A stretch of DNA of 64,000 nucleotides from PNAI01 sp035574295 (GTDB lineage: Bacteria; Pseudomonadota; Alphaproteobacteria; Rhizobiales; Xanthobacteraceae), in the NCBI GenBank assembly GCA_035574295.1, contig DATLYX010000010.1, positions 25,147 to 89,146 on the forward strand. The letters run 5' to 3'. Every line of letters begins with the position of its first letter. The stretch's first letter is position 1. Below the pieces are notes generated by a model. It made no database searches and had not been told where the DNA came from. It worked only from the letters and a program-made list of their open reading frames with translations. The position numbers and the translations under genes were made by a program. This document shows positions 49,930 to 59,283 of the stretch, piece by piece.

Positions 49930-50502
49930 TTAGTCCCGCCGCAGCGGCCGATCGACGGAGAAATAGATATTTTTCACCACGGCCCATCCCTGGCCGAGAT
50001 AATGCCGCACGCGGGCAAGAATAACCTGGGGCAATGAAGTCAACCGTCCGCGGCGAACCGCAGCGGCATCATCCGTATCCGCGGCGGACTGAGCTCCGCC
50101 TTTTTTGTCGATGATCGTCTTGGCCTGCTCGATGAGGGCATCGCGGCCTGCAACTTCCGGGGTGTAGGCCCCTCCGGCCAGCGCAAACGGCGAACCTTTC
50201 GGATAGATCGCCGCCCTCCATCCCACGCGCTGCCGCTCAACGCGAATGACATGATCCTTGTATTCGCACGCGATACCTTCGTCATCTGCGCTTGGCGACT
50301 TAAGCTGGTCACGAGCCGCGGCAACCAAGACCGGCGTATCGGAAGACGGAATGGTGCGGCGTCCATTGGCCGCGCGCCGCCGGCGTCGTTCCGGGCTCGT
50401 CTCCCGCTTCTCTCGTTGAACAGCCGGACCACCTCGCGCGGTCGGCGGATCGATCGGAGGTTTGGCCTTCATCGGACTCGCGTCACAAACTCGACGCCGC
50501 AT
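49930..50502 (-). CDS. Hypothetical protein
   Basis: About 190 residues if ATG 50502 is used; ATG 50472 gives 180. The first 60 residues are basic and Pro/Arg-rich (low complexity). The rest has a compact region (ACEYKDHVIRVERQRVGWRAAIYP) that looks folded, and a C-terminal VILARVRHYLGQGWAVVKNIYF. No ribosome-binding site clearly favours either start. I recognise no family. The 195 nt between it and the tRNA shows no other feature. Confidence 0.45.
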   Translation of the reverse strand: MRRRVCDASPMKAKPPIDPPTARGGPAVQREKRETSPERRRRRAANGRRTIPSSDTPVLVAAARDQLKSPSADDEGIACEYKDHVIRVERQRVGWRAAIYPKGSPFALAGGAYTPEVAGRDALIEQAKTIIDKKGGAQSAADTDDAAAVRRGRLTSLPQVILARVRHYLGQGWAVVKNIYFSVDRPLRRD

Positions 50503-50539
50503 CCCAATGCGCTTGGCCTCCTCCGCTTTCAATCTATGG

Positions 50540-50925
50540 GTATCTTCGCAGGTTCCGGCAATATTTCAGCCGTCCCGGCGGCCGAGGCGGGGCCGAATTT
50601 CGTGAAGTTGGTTAACTCGGAGAGGCATTTACGCTATCCCGCGGCGGGCGGCCGATATGAATTGGCGGAAGGAATCGGGGAGCCTACGACCCCGGCAGAA
50701 ATCTGCCGGCTCCGAACTGTCGCCCGGCCTGAGGCGATCGTTTGTTTCGCAAACAATGAGATCGCCACCCACAATTTCGCCGTGGGATTGTCATACAGGG
50801 CTTGCCGCCGGAGCGATGCAGTTTGCCGGTACCGAAAGGCACTGCCGGCGTCGCTTGCAGCAGGTTTGCCGCGCTTGACCGGCGCGGATTGTCGCCAGGT
50901 GATTTTCGGGCGATTGGATCACCCC
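50540..50925. other. Non-coding or undefined stretch upstream of nuclease gene
   Basis: No supported gene. An open frame continuous with the nuclease runs through here, but its translation has no recognisable domain. A perfect inverted repeat TTGTTT-CGC-AAACAA lies at 50742-50756 and could be an operator. Confidence 0.4.
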
Positions 50926-51798
50926 ATGCCGATGCGCTTTCAGCAGACACGGCCCGCAGCTTCAGGAGGCTGCGGCCGGCGTGCGCACATTCTGCGTTGT
51001 CTGCTTCTTGCGGTGTTTGTCGCAGGCATTGCATCGGTTCAGGCGCGCCCGCAGTCGCAAGCCGCACCCGGCTGCGAGCTTGAGCCCATCGGCACCGGCA
51101 AGGTGCGCCGCATCCTCGACGGCCGCACCATCCAGCTCGAAATCGGCCAGCAGGTGCGCCTGGCCGCGATCGAAGTGCCGTCGCTACCGCTGCCGCGCGA
51201 CGTCGAACCTCAGGCTCGGGCCGCGCTCGCCGCCAAGGCGGCCCTGGAATCGCTTGTCGCCGGCCGCACCGTGACGCTGAAGAAACATGGACCTGACGCG
51301 GACCGTTATGGCCGCGTGGTTGCGCACGTCTTCGTCGAAGGTAATAAGGAGCGCTCGGTGCAGCACCATCTGCTTGCTGAAGGTCATGCGCGCGTCGCCG
51401 CCGAAGTCGGCTCCCTTGCCTGCGCGCGGGAGCTGCTTGCCGCCGAATCGGCGGCACGCGCCGCCCGCCTTGGCCTGTGGAGCGATCCGCACTACGCCGT
51501 ACAACGCGCCGAAGATCCGGTCCGGCTCTTGACGGAACGCGGCCGATTTGTCGTTGTCGAGGGCAAAGTGCTCTCGGTGCGGGAAAGCCGGGGCGTGATC
51601 TTCATAAATTTTGGCCGCCGCTGGTCTGAGGACTTCACGGTGACCGTCCTCAAACGCAATGAGTCCATCTTCAATTCGGCGGGTCTCGCGCTGAAACAAC
51701 TCTCCCGCCGCGAGATTCGCGTGCGCGGAGTCATCGAGCAGCGCGGCGGTCCCTGGATCGAGGTCACGCGCCCCGAACAAATTGAACTCGTCGAATGA
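50926..51798 (+). CDS. Secreted thermonuclease-like (SNase) protein
   Basis: A 290-residue protein with an N-terminal signal segment (CLLLAVFVAGIASVQA) and a staphylococcal-nuclease fold (about 50-170): VRRILDGRTIQLEIGQQVRLAAIEVP, then KHGPDADRYGRVVAHVFV, which carries the catalytic Arg region. Some consensus acidic residues differ, so activity is uncertain. A C-terminal 100 residues (KVLSVRESRGVIFINFGRRWSEDF) resemble an OB-fold add-on. ATG 50926 (or 50932) is the first plausible start before the signal; the frame is open far upstream. It overlaps the M48 gene by 4 nt. Confidence 0.8.
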   Translation: MPMRFQQTRPAASGGCGRRAHILRCLLLAVFVAGIASVQARPQSQAAPGCELEPIGTGKVRRILDGRTIQLEIGQQVRLAAIEVPSLPLPRDVEPQARAALAAKAALESLVAGRTVTLKKHGPDADRYGRVVAHVFVEGNKERSVQHHLLAEGHARVAAEVGSLACARELLAAESAARAARLGLWSDPHYAVQRAEDPVRLLTERGRFVVVEGKVLSVRESRGVIFINFGRRWSEDFTVTVLKRNESIFNSAGLALKQLSRREIRVRGVIEQRGGPWIEVTRPEQIELVE

Positions 51799-53282
51799 CT
51801 ATGGCAGGCGCGCCCACACCGGCGGAAATGCAGGCCACGCGTCTCGCTCGCCCCTGGCAAGCCGCGCTGCTGATCGGCCTTTCCCTCACATTTGCCGGCT
51901 GCACCGGCCAGACCCTTGCGCCGATGCAGACGCCGGCTCCCGCTTCGGCGGAGCCGGCCGCAATGCCGCCGGCCGCCCAGCGCGAGCACTTGCGGATCCT
52001 CGCCGCCTACGGCGGCGCCTATGAAGACCCCCGCCTTGAGGCTCACCTCGCCCGGACCGTCGATCGCCTGATAGCCGCCTCCGAACAACCCAACATCAAA
52101 TATCGCGTCACCATTCTCAATTCTCCGGCGGTCAACGCCTTTGCGCTCTCGAGCGGCCAGCTCTATGTGACCCGCGGGCTGCTTGCGCTCGCTAACGACA
52201 CCTCCGAGGTCGCCTCGGTTCTGGCCCATGAGATCGCGCATGTGATTGCCCGCCACGCTGCGTTTCGCGAAAACCAGATGCGCCAAGCGCAGATCTTCAG
52301 CCGCGTCGCCACCGACCTGTTGGGCGATCCGCAGCTCGGCGCGCTCGCGCTTGCGCGTTCGAAGATCGCGCTTGCCAGCTTCTCGCGCGCGCAGGAGCTG
52401 GAGGCGGACGGCATCGGCGTCGGCATTGCCGCCCGCGCCGGCTTCGATCCTTACGGCGCACAGCGCTTTCTCACCTCCATGGGCCGCAACGCCCAGCTTC
52501 GCTCGCAAGCCGCCGGTATCGACCAACGCCCGCCGGACTTTCTGTCCTCGCACCCCTCCACGCCGGAACGCATCAAAATTGCCCGCGCCAACGCCCGCCA
52601 ATATGTCGCCCCCGGTATCGGCAAATCCGACCGCGCCGAATATCTCGCCCTCGTCGACGGACTGATCTACGAGGACGATCCGAGCGAAGGTTTTATTCGC
52701 GGGCGCCGCTTCGTTCATCCCAAGCTCGGCTTCACCTATACCGCGCCCGAGGGCTTTGCGCTCGACAACACCTCGCAGGCCGTGTTCGGCATCAAGGCCG
52801 GCGGCGCACAGGCGCTGCGCCTTGACGTGGTGAAGGCGTCGCCCGACGTGTCCTTGGCCGATTATCTCAACTCCGGCTGGGTGGAGGGCATCGACCGGCA
52901 GACCGTCCAGCAGCTCGCGATCAATGGATTGCCGGCCGCCACGGCCCTTGCACGGAACGACACCTGGACCTTCCGTCTCTATGTGGTGCGGCTCGATGGT
53001 GACGTGTTTCGATTCATCTTCGCCGCCAAGCACGACGCCGAAACCGCCGACCGCACATTCCGCGAATCGATGACCACATTCCGCCGCCTCACCGCGGCCG
53101 AAGCCGGCGCCAAACCCCGCCGCCTGAAGGTTGTGCGCGTGGCGCCGGGGCAGACGATCGAGAGTCTGGCGCGCCGCATGGCGGTGCCGGACCGCAAGGT
53201 GGAGCTGTTCCGCGTGCTCAACGGCCTGTCCCCCACGGACACCGTCAAACCCGGCGACCGGGTGAAGCTTGTGGTCGAATAG
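51795..53282 (+). CDS. M48-family metalloprotease lipoprotein (BepA/YfgC-like)
   Basis: Exported zinc protease of 495 residues. A signal with lipobox (LTFAGC) suggests attachment to a membrane facing the periplasm. The zinc site HEIAHVIARHA plus the downstream ELEADGIGV Glu are the M48 hallmark. A middle region is conserved in alphaproteobacterial Zn-proteases, and the C-terminus (VAPGQTIESLARRM, NGLSPTDTVKPGDRVKLV) looks like a LysM/SH3-type cell-wall module. Likely role: outer-membrane protein quality control, by analogy with BepA. ATG 51795 overlaps the nuclease stop. Confidence 0.87.
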   Translation: MTMAGAPTPAEMQATRLARPWQAALLIGLSLTFAGCTGQTLAPMQTPAPASAEPAAMPPAAQREHLRILAAYGGAYEDPRLEAHLARTVDRLIAASEQPNIKYRVTILNSPAVNAFALSSGQLYVTRGLLALANDTSEVASVLAHEIAHVIARHAAFRENQMRQAQIFSRVATDLLGDPQLGALALARSKIALASFSRAQELEADGIGVGIAARAGFDPYGAQRFLTSMGRNAQLRSQAAGIDQRPPDFLSSHPSTPERIKIARANARQYVAPGIGKSDRAEYLALVDGLIYEDDPSEGFIRGRRFVHPKLGFTYTAPEGFALDNTSQAVFGIKAGGAQALRLDVVKASPDVSLADYLNSGWVEGIDRQTVQQLAINGLPAATALARNDTWTFRLYVVRLDGDVFRFIFAAKHDAETADRTFRESMTTFRRLTAAEAGAKPRRLKVVRVAPGQTIESLARRMAVPDRKVELFRVLNGLSPTDTVKPGDRVKLVVE

Positions 53283-53357
53283 CTAAAAGATCCGGCTCGT
53301 CCGGGCGACGGCATCAACCGTCGCGTGGAAATCCGCAACGTGCTGGACGACAAGTGA
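53283..53357 (+). pseudogene. Possible remnant of an OmpA-family C-terminus
   Basis: Directly after the M48 stop, the same frame stays open for 24 codons and ends with TGA at 53355-53357. It encodes DPARPGDGINRRVEIRNV, which resembles the last strand of OmpA/MotB domains (NRRVEI). It has no start codon or Shine-Dalgarno sequence and looks like a fossil fragment or a lost fusion part of the preceding gene. Confidence 0.45.
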
Positions 53358-53405
53358 CCGGCATTTTCGCCGGTTCGCCGCGAGAGGTTCGCGGTCAGTT
53401 GCGAC

Positions 53406-53978
53406 TCAGGCCGCTTCTTCCTCGACGACCTCGGGTTCTTCCGCCGGTTTTGCCGGGCCGCGCCGCGGCCCCTTTTGCAGCGCAGCCTCGATTTCCTTGA
53501 CCGCTTCGGTCTCGGTCACGTGCTGTACCGCCGAGATCTCCCGCGCCAGCCGATCGAGCGCCGCCTCGTAAAGCTGCCGTTCGCTGTAGGACTGCTCGGG
53601 TTGCGCCTCCGAACGATAGAGATCGCGCACCACCTCGGCGATGGCAACGATGTCGCCCGAGTTGATCTTTGCTTCGTACTCCTGTGCCCGGCGCGACCAC
53701 ATGGTGCGCTTGATGCGTGCGCGCCCTTTCAGAGTTTCGAGCGCGCGCTTCACCAGCGGCGGCTCCGCAAGCTTGCGCATGCCGACCGCGGCAACCTTGG
53801 AGGTCGGCACTCGGAGCGTCATCTTGTCCTTGACGAAGTTGATCACGAAGAGCTCGAGCTTGTGGCCAGCGACCTCCTGCTCCTCGATGCCGACGATCTG
53901 GCCCACCCCGTGCGAGGGGTAGACGATGAATTCATTGGTCTTGAAGCCTTGACGCTGCGTAGTCTTCTTGGGGCTCAT
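53406..53978 (-). CDS. CarD-family transcriptional regulator
   Basis: RNA-polymerase-binding regulator of 190 residues. The N-terminal Tudor-like RID domain (FKTNEFIVYPSHGVGQIVGIE) is followed by the helical DNA-contact domain (TMWSRRAQEYEAKINSGD, RDLYRSEAQPEQSYSERQLYE). A Glu-rich tail ends the protein. ATG 53978 is chosen by family alignment; the frame continues open to GTG 54158 and 54233 with a Lys/Arg/Ser-rich extension, so a longer start cannot be excluded. It is the essential-type CarD that stabilises open promoter complexes in many alphaproteobacteria. Confidence 0.9.
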   Translation of the reverse strand: MSPKKTTQRQGFKTNEFIVYPSHGVGQIVGIEEQEVAGHKLELFVINFVKDKMTLRVPTSKVAAVGMRKLAEPPLVKRALETLKGRARIKRTMWSRRAQEYEAKINSGDIVAIAEVVRDLYRSEAQPEQSYSERQLYEAALDRLAREISAVQHVTETEAVKEIEAALQKGPRRGPAKPAEEPEVVEEEAA

Positions 53979-54214
53979 ACCCGGGACTGCTCCTTGCTCT
54001 GCCTTGGGACGGCCGAGCGCTTTGACAACGGCGGCTCCGCGGCGCGCAGCGCCACGGGCCGTGTGAGAACTGCGCCGGCTCGCGCCGGCCGAGATCTTCT
54101 TCCCCCGCCGGCTGGGGCTGGTCGATTTCTTTGATTTATGACGTGTTTTGCCTGTCACAGCTATTGCGTGCGCCGCGTCACGCCTCAATCTTGAGTTTAA
54201 CTCGACGAGGCTCC

Positions 54215-54240
54215 CAAAAAATAAGCTCCCCACGGGGAGC
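54215..54240 (-). terminator. Intrinsic terminator after fdxA
   Basis: Inverted repeat GCTCCC/GGGAGC (54225-54240) with a TTATTTTTT tail on the minus strand (54216-54224). It closes the helicase-S4-fdxA transcription unit. Confidence 0.82.
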
Positions 54241-54375
54241 GCGCATCGCTTGGGTGCCTTTCCATGGAATTTTTATATATCACATTTGTCGCAAAAATCA
54301 ATGCTTTACGGCGCCGTAAAGGATCGATTAGCCATGGCGCGGCAAGAAATTCGTTAAAAATGGTTAAGATTTTGA

Positions 54376-54714
54376 CTAATCCCCGCTGCCGGGTTCAGGC
54401 GAGAAATATTTTTCAAATTTGTTGGGCACTCCCTCCCACTGCTTGGCGTCCGGTGGCGGCTCCTTTTTCACCGTGATGTTGGGCCACGTTTTGGCGTATT
54501 CAAGATTGAGCTTGAGCCACTTCTCCATGCCCGGCTCGGTATCCGGTTTGATCGCCTCCACCGGGCATTCCGGCTCGCACACCCCGCAGTCGATGCACTC
54601 ATCGGGGTGAATGACGAGCATGTTCTCGCCCTCGTAGAAGCAGTCCACCGGACACACTTCGACGCAGTCCATGTATTTGCATTTGATACATTTTTCGTTG
54701 ACGACGTAGGTCAT
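54376..54714 (-). CDS. fdxA: Seven-iron ferredoxin FdxA
   Basis: Cytoplasmic electron carrier of 112 residues. The N-terminal half has CIKCKYMDCVEVCPVDCF for a [3Fe-4S] cluster and CIDCGVCEPECPVEAI for a [4Fe-4S] cluster. The C-terminal half (ending NKFEKYFSPEPGSGD) is the long tail of alphaproteobacterial FdxA. It is 34 nt downstream of the S4 gene and 397 nt from carD, with the terminator between. Confidence 0.94.
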   Translation of the reverse strand: MTYVVNEKCIKCKYMDCVEVCPVDCFYEGENMLVIHPDECIDCGVCEPECPVEAIKPDTEPGMEKWLKLNLEYAKTWPNITVKKEPPPDAKQWEGVPNKFEKYFSPEPGSGD

Positions 54715-54748
54715 TCTTCATCCAGCCGGCGCCTGAAGCTGCGGCTGC

Positions 54749-55072
54749 CTACCGCATGGGTGTTTCGTTCGCAAGCGAGCGCCCCGCCGCCGTGTTGCCG
54801 GGTCTTAAGTCCACATAGAGCCTTTGCGCCTCCTGTGAAGACCCGCGCCGGGCAGCGAAGCCATGCACCTTTAGCACACGCACGCCGCCGGCCAGCGCAA
54901 CGGTGACGACATCGCCGACCCGCACCGCCGCGCTGGCCGCCTCGACCCGCGCGCCGTTGATGCGGACGTGGCCGGTATTGGCAAGCTCGGCTGCCGCCGT
55001 GCGGGTGCGCACCACCCGCGCATGCCACAGCCACTTGTCGATGCGCTGTCGGGCCGCCACAACGCGATCCAT
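54749..55072 (-). CDS. S4-domain RNA-binding protein (Hsp15-like)
   Basis: A 107-residue basic protein with an N-terminal S4 domain: RIDKWLWHARVVRTRTAAAELANTGHVRING, then GDVVTVALAGGVRVLKV. This matches Hsp15 (HslR), which binds 50S subunits carrying stalled nascent chains. It follows the helicase gene by 32 nt and precedes fdxA by 34 nt, an order often seen in Hyphomicrobiales. Confidence 0.88.
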   Translation of the reverse strand: MDRVVAARQRIDKWLWHARVVRTRTAAAELANTGHVRINGARVEAASAAVRVGDVVTVALAGGVRVLKVHGFAARRGSSQEAQRLYVDLRPGNTAAGRSLANETPMR

Positions 55073-55104
55073 GTCAAACGCTTGGCTCTGGCCAAAGCAT
55101 CAGG

Positions 55105-58100
55105 TCAGCGCTGCTCCTTACCGTCCGTTTCCAGACGCTCCTTGAGGGCCAGGAGCTTAGCAAACGGCGAATTCGGATCCGGCTCCTTGCTGCGCCGATC
55201 ATCGGAGCTCCAGGTCCGCGGCGACCGATTGTCGTCGCGGTCGCGTCGCTCGCGCCGTCGGCCGGAACGATCTTCCCGCGCTTCGCGCCGATCGTGCTCG
55301 GCGCGTTCGTCTCGTGCTTCCCGTTCGCCGCGCTGATGCCGGCGCTGCCGCGGCCCGCCCTCCCTGTCCTTGCGCTCGCGTTCCCTGCGCGCGCCGCGCG
55401 CTTCGCTAGCCGGCCGCGCCGTGTTCGACGTCGGTTGAGGTAGTGCCGTCTCCGCGCCCGCCTGCGGAACGTCGGCAGGCGCCGGCACCTCCGTTTGTGC
55501 CTGAGCTTCCGGCCGCTGGGCCGGTCGTTCCCGACGGCGAGCGACGCGTTTGCTGTGCTCGCGCTTGCGTCGGGCTCCGTCGGATCGGCCGGGACGCCAG
55601 ACTTCGATCATCTCCGGTTCCGCGGCCGCGGCAGCCGCAGCATCCGCCGCCGTCACGGCATCCTGGCCGCCGCCAACGCCCTGACCATGGCCAGCGTTCG
55701 ACGCTTCAGCGGTAGCCGTCGTTGCAACGACCTCAGCAGCAGCATCTCCGGGGCTTGGCGACGTTGCAGGGGAGTCGGCTGAGGGCGGCAGGTTCACCGC
55801 AGCCGCATCGTCAACCGCCGGCTCCGCCTCCGCCGGCTGTGCGGCCGCGGGCGTCGCGGCCCCCGGCGGCTCCGCGGCCGCGGCTCCGATTTCAGCCGGC
55901 GCGGCGGAAGTCGCCGCAGGCTCGCCGTCCTGCGCCGTCGCAGCGAGCGCAACCGATTTCGGCCGCTTCTCCATGCGATAACCGAGCGCGCGCAGGATCG
56001 AAGCAAAATCCTCGCCCGACGCGCCGGTCAACGACGTCATCGCGCCGGTGACCATGAACACCCGGCCATCGACCGCCCCCGCGGGTCGTGGCCCGGGTGC
56101 ACCCTCGCGCCAAGCCAAAGTCGGCCGGATCAGATCGGCGAGCCGCTCGAGAATGTCCACGCGGATCGCGCGCTTGCCGCACACCCGATAGCCCGCCGTC
56201 CGGTAAAGCAGGGCCGGCATTTTCTCATCGACCGGAATCGAAGTGCGACCGCTCGCGGCAAGGTGCTGCAAATTCTCCAGGCCGTGATCCGGACCGCCGT
56301 GCTTGAGCGCCCACAGTTGCACCGCAAGCGCGCGCGGGCCTGGTTTGAGCAACGCCGGCACGTAGATGTGGTAAGCGCCGAAACGGACGCCGTGGCGGCG
56401 CAGCGTCGCCCGCGCCGGCTGATCGAGGCTCTTGACCTCCTCCGCCACCTTCTGCCGCTCCAGTACGCCGAGCGATTCCACGAGCTGGAAGGCGATCCCG
56501 CGCGCAAGCCCCGTGACGTCCTCGGCGAGCGCAAGCTCGAACAAGGGGCCGAGCAGCCGCTCGATATGCGTCTTCAGCCACAGGTCGAGCCGCGTCTGTA
56601 CCGCATCGCGCGGCGCGCCGGTGAGCTGCTCGTCGGCGACGATGCGCAGCCGCGGCCGCAACACGTCCTCGGCTGCGGCCAGTTTGGCCACCACCTCTCC
56701 CGACCAGCGTACCGCCCCGTCCATCGACAGGACGAATTCCCGGTCGGGCGCCTGCGAAAGGCGTCGCGCCCGCGCATCGATTTCTCCCGCGAGCGCGCTG
56801 CGCGCCGCCGCCTGCAGCGCCTTTGCTTCGGAACCTTCGGCCGTCGCGTCCGCCGTGAAGCGGAATCCCTCCAACCGGCCGATCACGTGCCCCTCCGTCA
56901 CCACCTCGCCGGTCTTCTTGATTTCGGTGTCCAGAGTCGTGTTCTCGCGCAGGCGGCGCATCAGCACGCTGGTACGACGATCCACGAATCGCTCGGTCAG
57001 CCGTTCATGCAGCGCGTCCGACAGCTTGTCCTCGACTGCGCGGGTGACGGCCTGCCAGTGCTCGGGGTCGGCGAGCCAATCCGGCCGGTTCGCCACGAAC
57101 GTCCACGTCCGCACGTGCGCGATCCGATTCGAGATGGTGTCGATGTCGCCGGTGGCGTTATCGGCATGCGCGACCTGGCGGGCGAACCAATCCACCGGAA
57201 TCTTGCCTTCGCGCATGAGGAAACCGTACAGGGTCATCACGAGTTCCGCATGCGTGGCCGGCGCGATTTTGCGGTAGTCTGGCACTTGGCACACATCCCA
57301 CAACCGTTCGACCGCGTCGCGCGCGCGCGTCATGTCGCGGATTTCCGGGTCACGCGAAGCATGTTCGAGCACCAAAATATCCTCGGCGATCGGCGCGCGG
57401 GTGAGGCCCGGTTCGCTCGGCACCATCGCCAGCGAAGCTTGCAGCGCGCCGATCGAGGAGAAATCAAGATCGGCGTTGCGCCACTGCAGAACCTGCACCG
57501 GCTCGAAGGTGTGCGTCTCCAACGCGCGCACCAACTCGTCTTCGAACGGTGGGCAGCGCCCGGTGGTACCGAACGTGCCGTCGCGGGTTGCACGGCCGGC
57601 GCGGCCGGCGATCTGCGCCAGCTCCGCTGCGCTGAGCCGGCGGTACTGATAGCCGTCGAACTTTCGGTCCGACGCAAACGCCACGTGATCGACGTCGAGA
57701 TTGAGCCCCATGCCGATCGCGTCGGTAGCCACGAGATAATCGACATCGCCCACCTGAAACAAAGCCACCTGCGCGTTGCGGGTGCGCGGGCTGAGCGCGC
57801 CGAGCACGACCGCGGCGCCCCCGTGCTGCCGGCGGATCAGCTCGGCGATGGCATAGACTTCCTCCGCCGAGAACGCGACGATGGCGCTGCGCCGCGGCAG
57901 TCGCGTGAGTTTCCGGTCGCCGCTGTGGGTGAGCACGGAGAGCCGCGGCCGGCTGATAATGTTCGCCCCACGCAACAACTTCTCAACGATCGGCCGCATG
58001 GTCGCCGCCCCGATCACCAGCGTCTCCTCGCGGCCGCGGCGGTTGAGCATGCGGTCGGTGAATACGTGGCCGCGTTCGAAGTCGGTGCCGAGCTGCACCT

Positions 58101-58422
58101 CGTCGATGGCGACGAATGCGAGGTCGAGGTCGCGCGGCATCGCCTCGACGGTGGCGATCCAGAAGCGCGGGTTCATCGGCTTGATTTTCTCCTCGCCGGT
58201 GATCAGCGCCGCATTCTCAGGCCCGACCCGCTCCACCACCTTGTTGTAGACTTCTCGCGCGAGCAGCCGCAGCGGCAGGCCGATCATGCCCGAGGAATGC
58301 GCGAGCATCCGCTCGATGGCGAGGTGCGTCTTGCCGGTGTTGGTGGGCCCCAGCACTGCCGTGACGCCGGCGCCGCGATTTTTGCTATCGCGCGGCAGCG
58401 AGGTGGAAAACGAAAGGGGCAT
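55105..58422 (-). CDS. SUV3-like DEAD-type helicase with long disordered tail
   Basis: A 1105-residue helicase. Walker A is LGPTNTGKTHLAIERM near residue 28, the DEVQ-type box is in VAIDEVQLGTDFERG, and a RecA2 region has YLVATDAIGMGLNLDVDHVAF with motif VI QIAGRAGRATRDG. The layout matches alphaproteobacterial homologues of mitochondrial SUV3. The last 300 residues are an Ala/Pro-rich linker, then an Arg/Asp/Glu-rich RNA-binding-like tail. Start ATG 58422 precedes the conserved LPRDSKNRGAG; GTG 58446 is upstream. It heads the S4-fdxA unit. Confidence 0.88.
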   Translation of the reverse strand: MPLSFSTSLPRDSKNRGAGVTAVLGPTNTGKTHLAIERMLAHSSGMIGLPLRLLAREVYNKVVERVGPENAALITGEEKIKPMNPRFWIATVEAMPRDLDLAFVAIDEVQLGTDFERGHVFTDRMLNRRGREETLVIGAATMRPIVEKLLRGANIISRPRLSVLTHSGDRKLTRLPRRSAIVAFSAEEVYAIAELIRRQHGGAAVVLGALSPRTRNAQVALFQVGDVDYLVATDAIGMGLNLDVDHVAFASDRKFDGYQYRRLSAAELAQIAGRAGRATRDGTFGTTGRCPPFEDELVRALETHTFEPVQVLQWRNADLDFSSIGALQASLAMVPSEPGLTRAPIAEDILVLEHASRDPEIRDMTRARDAVERLWDVCQVPDYRKIAPATHAELVMTLYGFLMREGKIPVDWFARQVAHADNATGDIDTISNRIAHVRTWTFVANRPDWLADPEHWQAVTRAVEDKLSDALHERLTERFVDRRTSVLMRRLRENTTLDTEIKKTGEVVTEGHVIGRLEGFRFTADATAEGSEAKALQAAARSALAGEIDARARRLSQAPDREFVLSMDGAVRWSGEVVAKLAAAEDVLRPRLRIVADEQLTGAPRDAVQTRLDLWLKTHIERLLGPLFELALAEDVTGLARGIAFQLVESLGVLERQKVAEEVKSLDQPARATLRRHGVRFGAYHIYVPALLKPGPRALAVQLWALKHGGPDHGLENLQHLAASGRTSIPVDEKMPALLYRTAGYRVCGKRAIRVDILERLADLIRPTLAWREGAPGPRPAGAVDGRVFMVTGAMTSLTGASGEDFASILRALGYRMEKRPKSVALAATAQDGEPAATSAAPAEIGAAAAEPPGAATPAAAQPAEAEPAVDDAAAVNLPPSADSPATSPSPGDAAAEVVATTATAEASNAGHGQGVGGGQDAVTAADAAAAAAAEPEMIEVWRPGRSDGARRKREHSKRVARRRERPAQRPEAQAQTEVPAPADVPQAGAETALPQPTSNTARPASEARGARRERERKDREGGPRQRRHQRGEREARDERAEHDRREAREDRSGRRRERRDRDDNRSPRTWSSDDRRSKEPDPNSPFAKLLALKERLETDGKEQR

Positions 58423-58446
58423 CACTGGGCGCTCAGGTCCCTGCAC

Positions 58447-59283
58447 CGAAGCCCACCAAAGCAGGATCGGGCATGGTTTGTCGAGGGATATCGGGACACA
58501 GGCCTTGCGGTATCAGCCGACCTCGATATGTGACAAATGGCGCGCTCAACCAACGGCCGATCTCCTGAAGGGAAAACCGGGCATTTTTCGATGATGTTTG
58601 CCTCATCTGGGCATCCGGGGCTTTCCGCGGCGCAAGGCCGATGATCGCCCCGCGCCGGAGCAGCGGCAATCGACCGTTGATGATCGGCATCATGCCGAGC
58701 GCGCGGCCGGAAGCTGCCCTATCGCCCGCCCTTAAACCGCCGCGGCGCTTCTCGGGGCATTTGCAAAGCACGGCCCGCAGCAGCTCGGAATACTTCCCGC
58801 GGACATCAATCACGCCGGACCATCCCTCGTCCAAGGCAACACGCCAATCTTTCATCCCGGCAATGCCGGTATTGCAGATGATGGGAGACCGACCATCGGC
58901 GAGCGGCAGGACTAGGCCTGCGGCTATGGGGATTCCCTCGACGTGCGCCGCTCATGCAACTCCGGCTTGCGGCTGAACTCCACGGCCTCCGACGGTAATT
59001 TGTACCACAATGCAACGCGGGCGGGCGCATAACTCGCAGGCGCGAACGAGTCTCGAACGAATCGCGGCCGAATCGCTGACTCCGCGGCTGTCGAACTTTG
59101 TTCACGGCGACATCTCGCGCCTGGGGATAGTCGCTCCACAACATGATGTGTGCTGAGCGATTCGCGAGCCCTTGATTTTCATCGCTTTTGCGCTCGCGCG
59201 GCGGATCACGATCATGCTCAAGAGTCAACTCCGCGTCGTCCAATTCACAGGGGCGGCCTTGTGGATAATCCAGTCCACAGCCT
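58447..59283. other. 837-bp stretch without recognised gene
   Basis: Open frames on both strands (for example 58433-58855 and 58806-59243 on the minus strand) have no family motif, no good ribosome-binding site and a codon pattern unlike the neighbours. No repeat, terminator or promoter stands out. It may be decayed coding sequence. Confidence 0.4.

Noticed and set aside
56263..58533. A 756-codon plus-strand frame opposite the helicase
   Set aside because: Translation is His/Arg-rich without motifs and the helicase on the other strand is full of conserved motifs.
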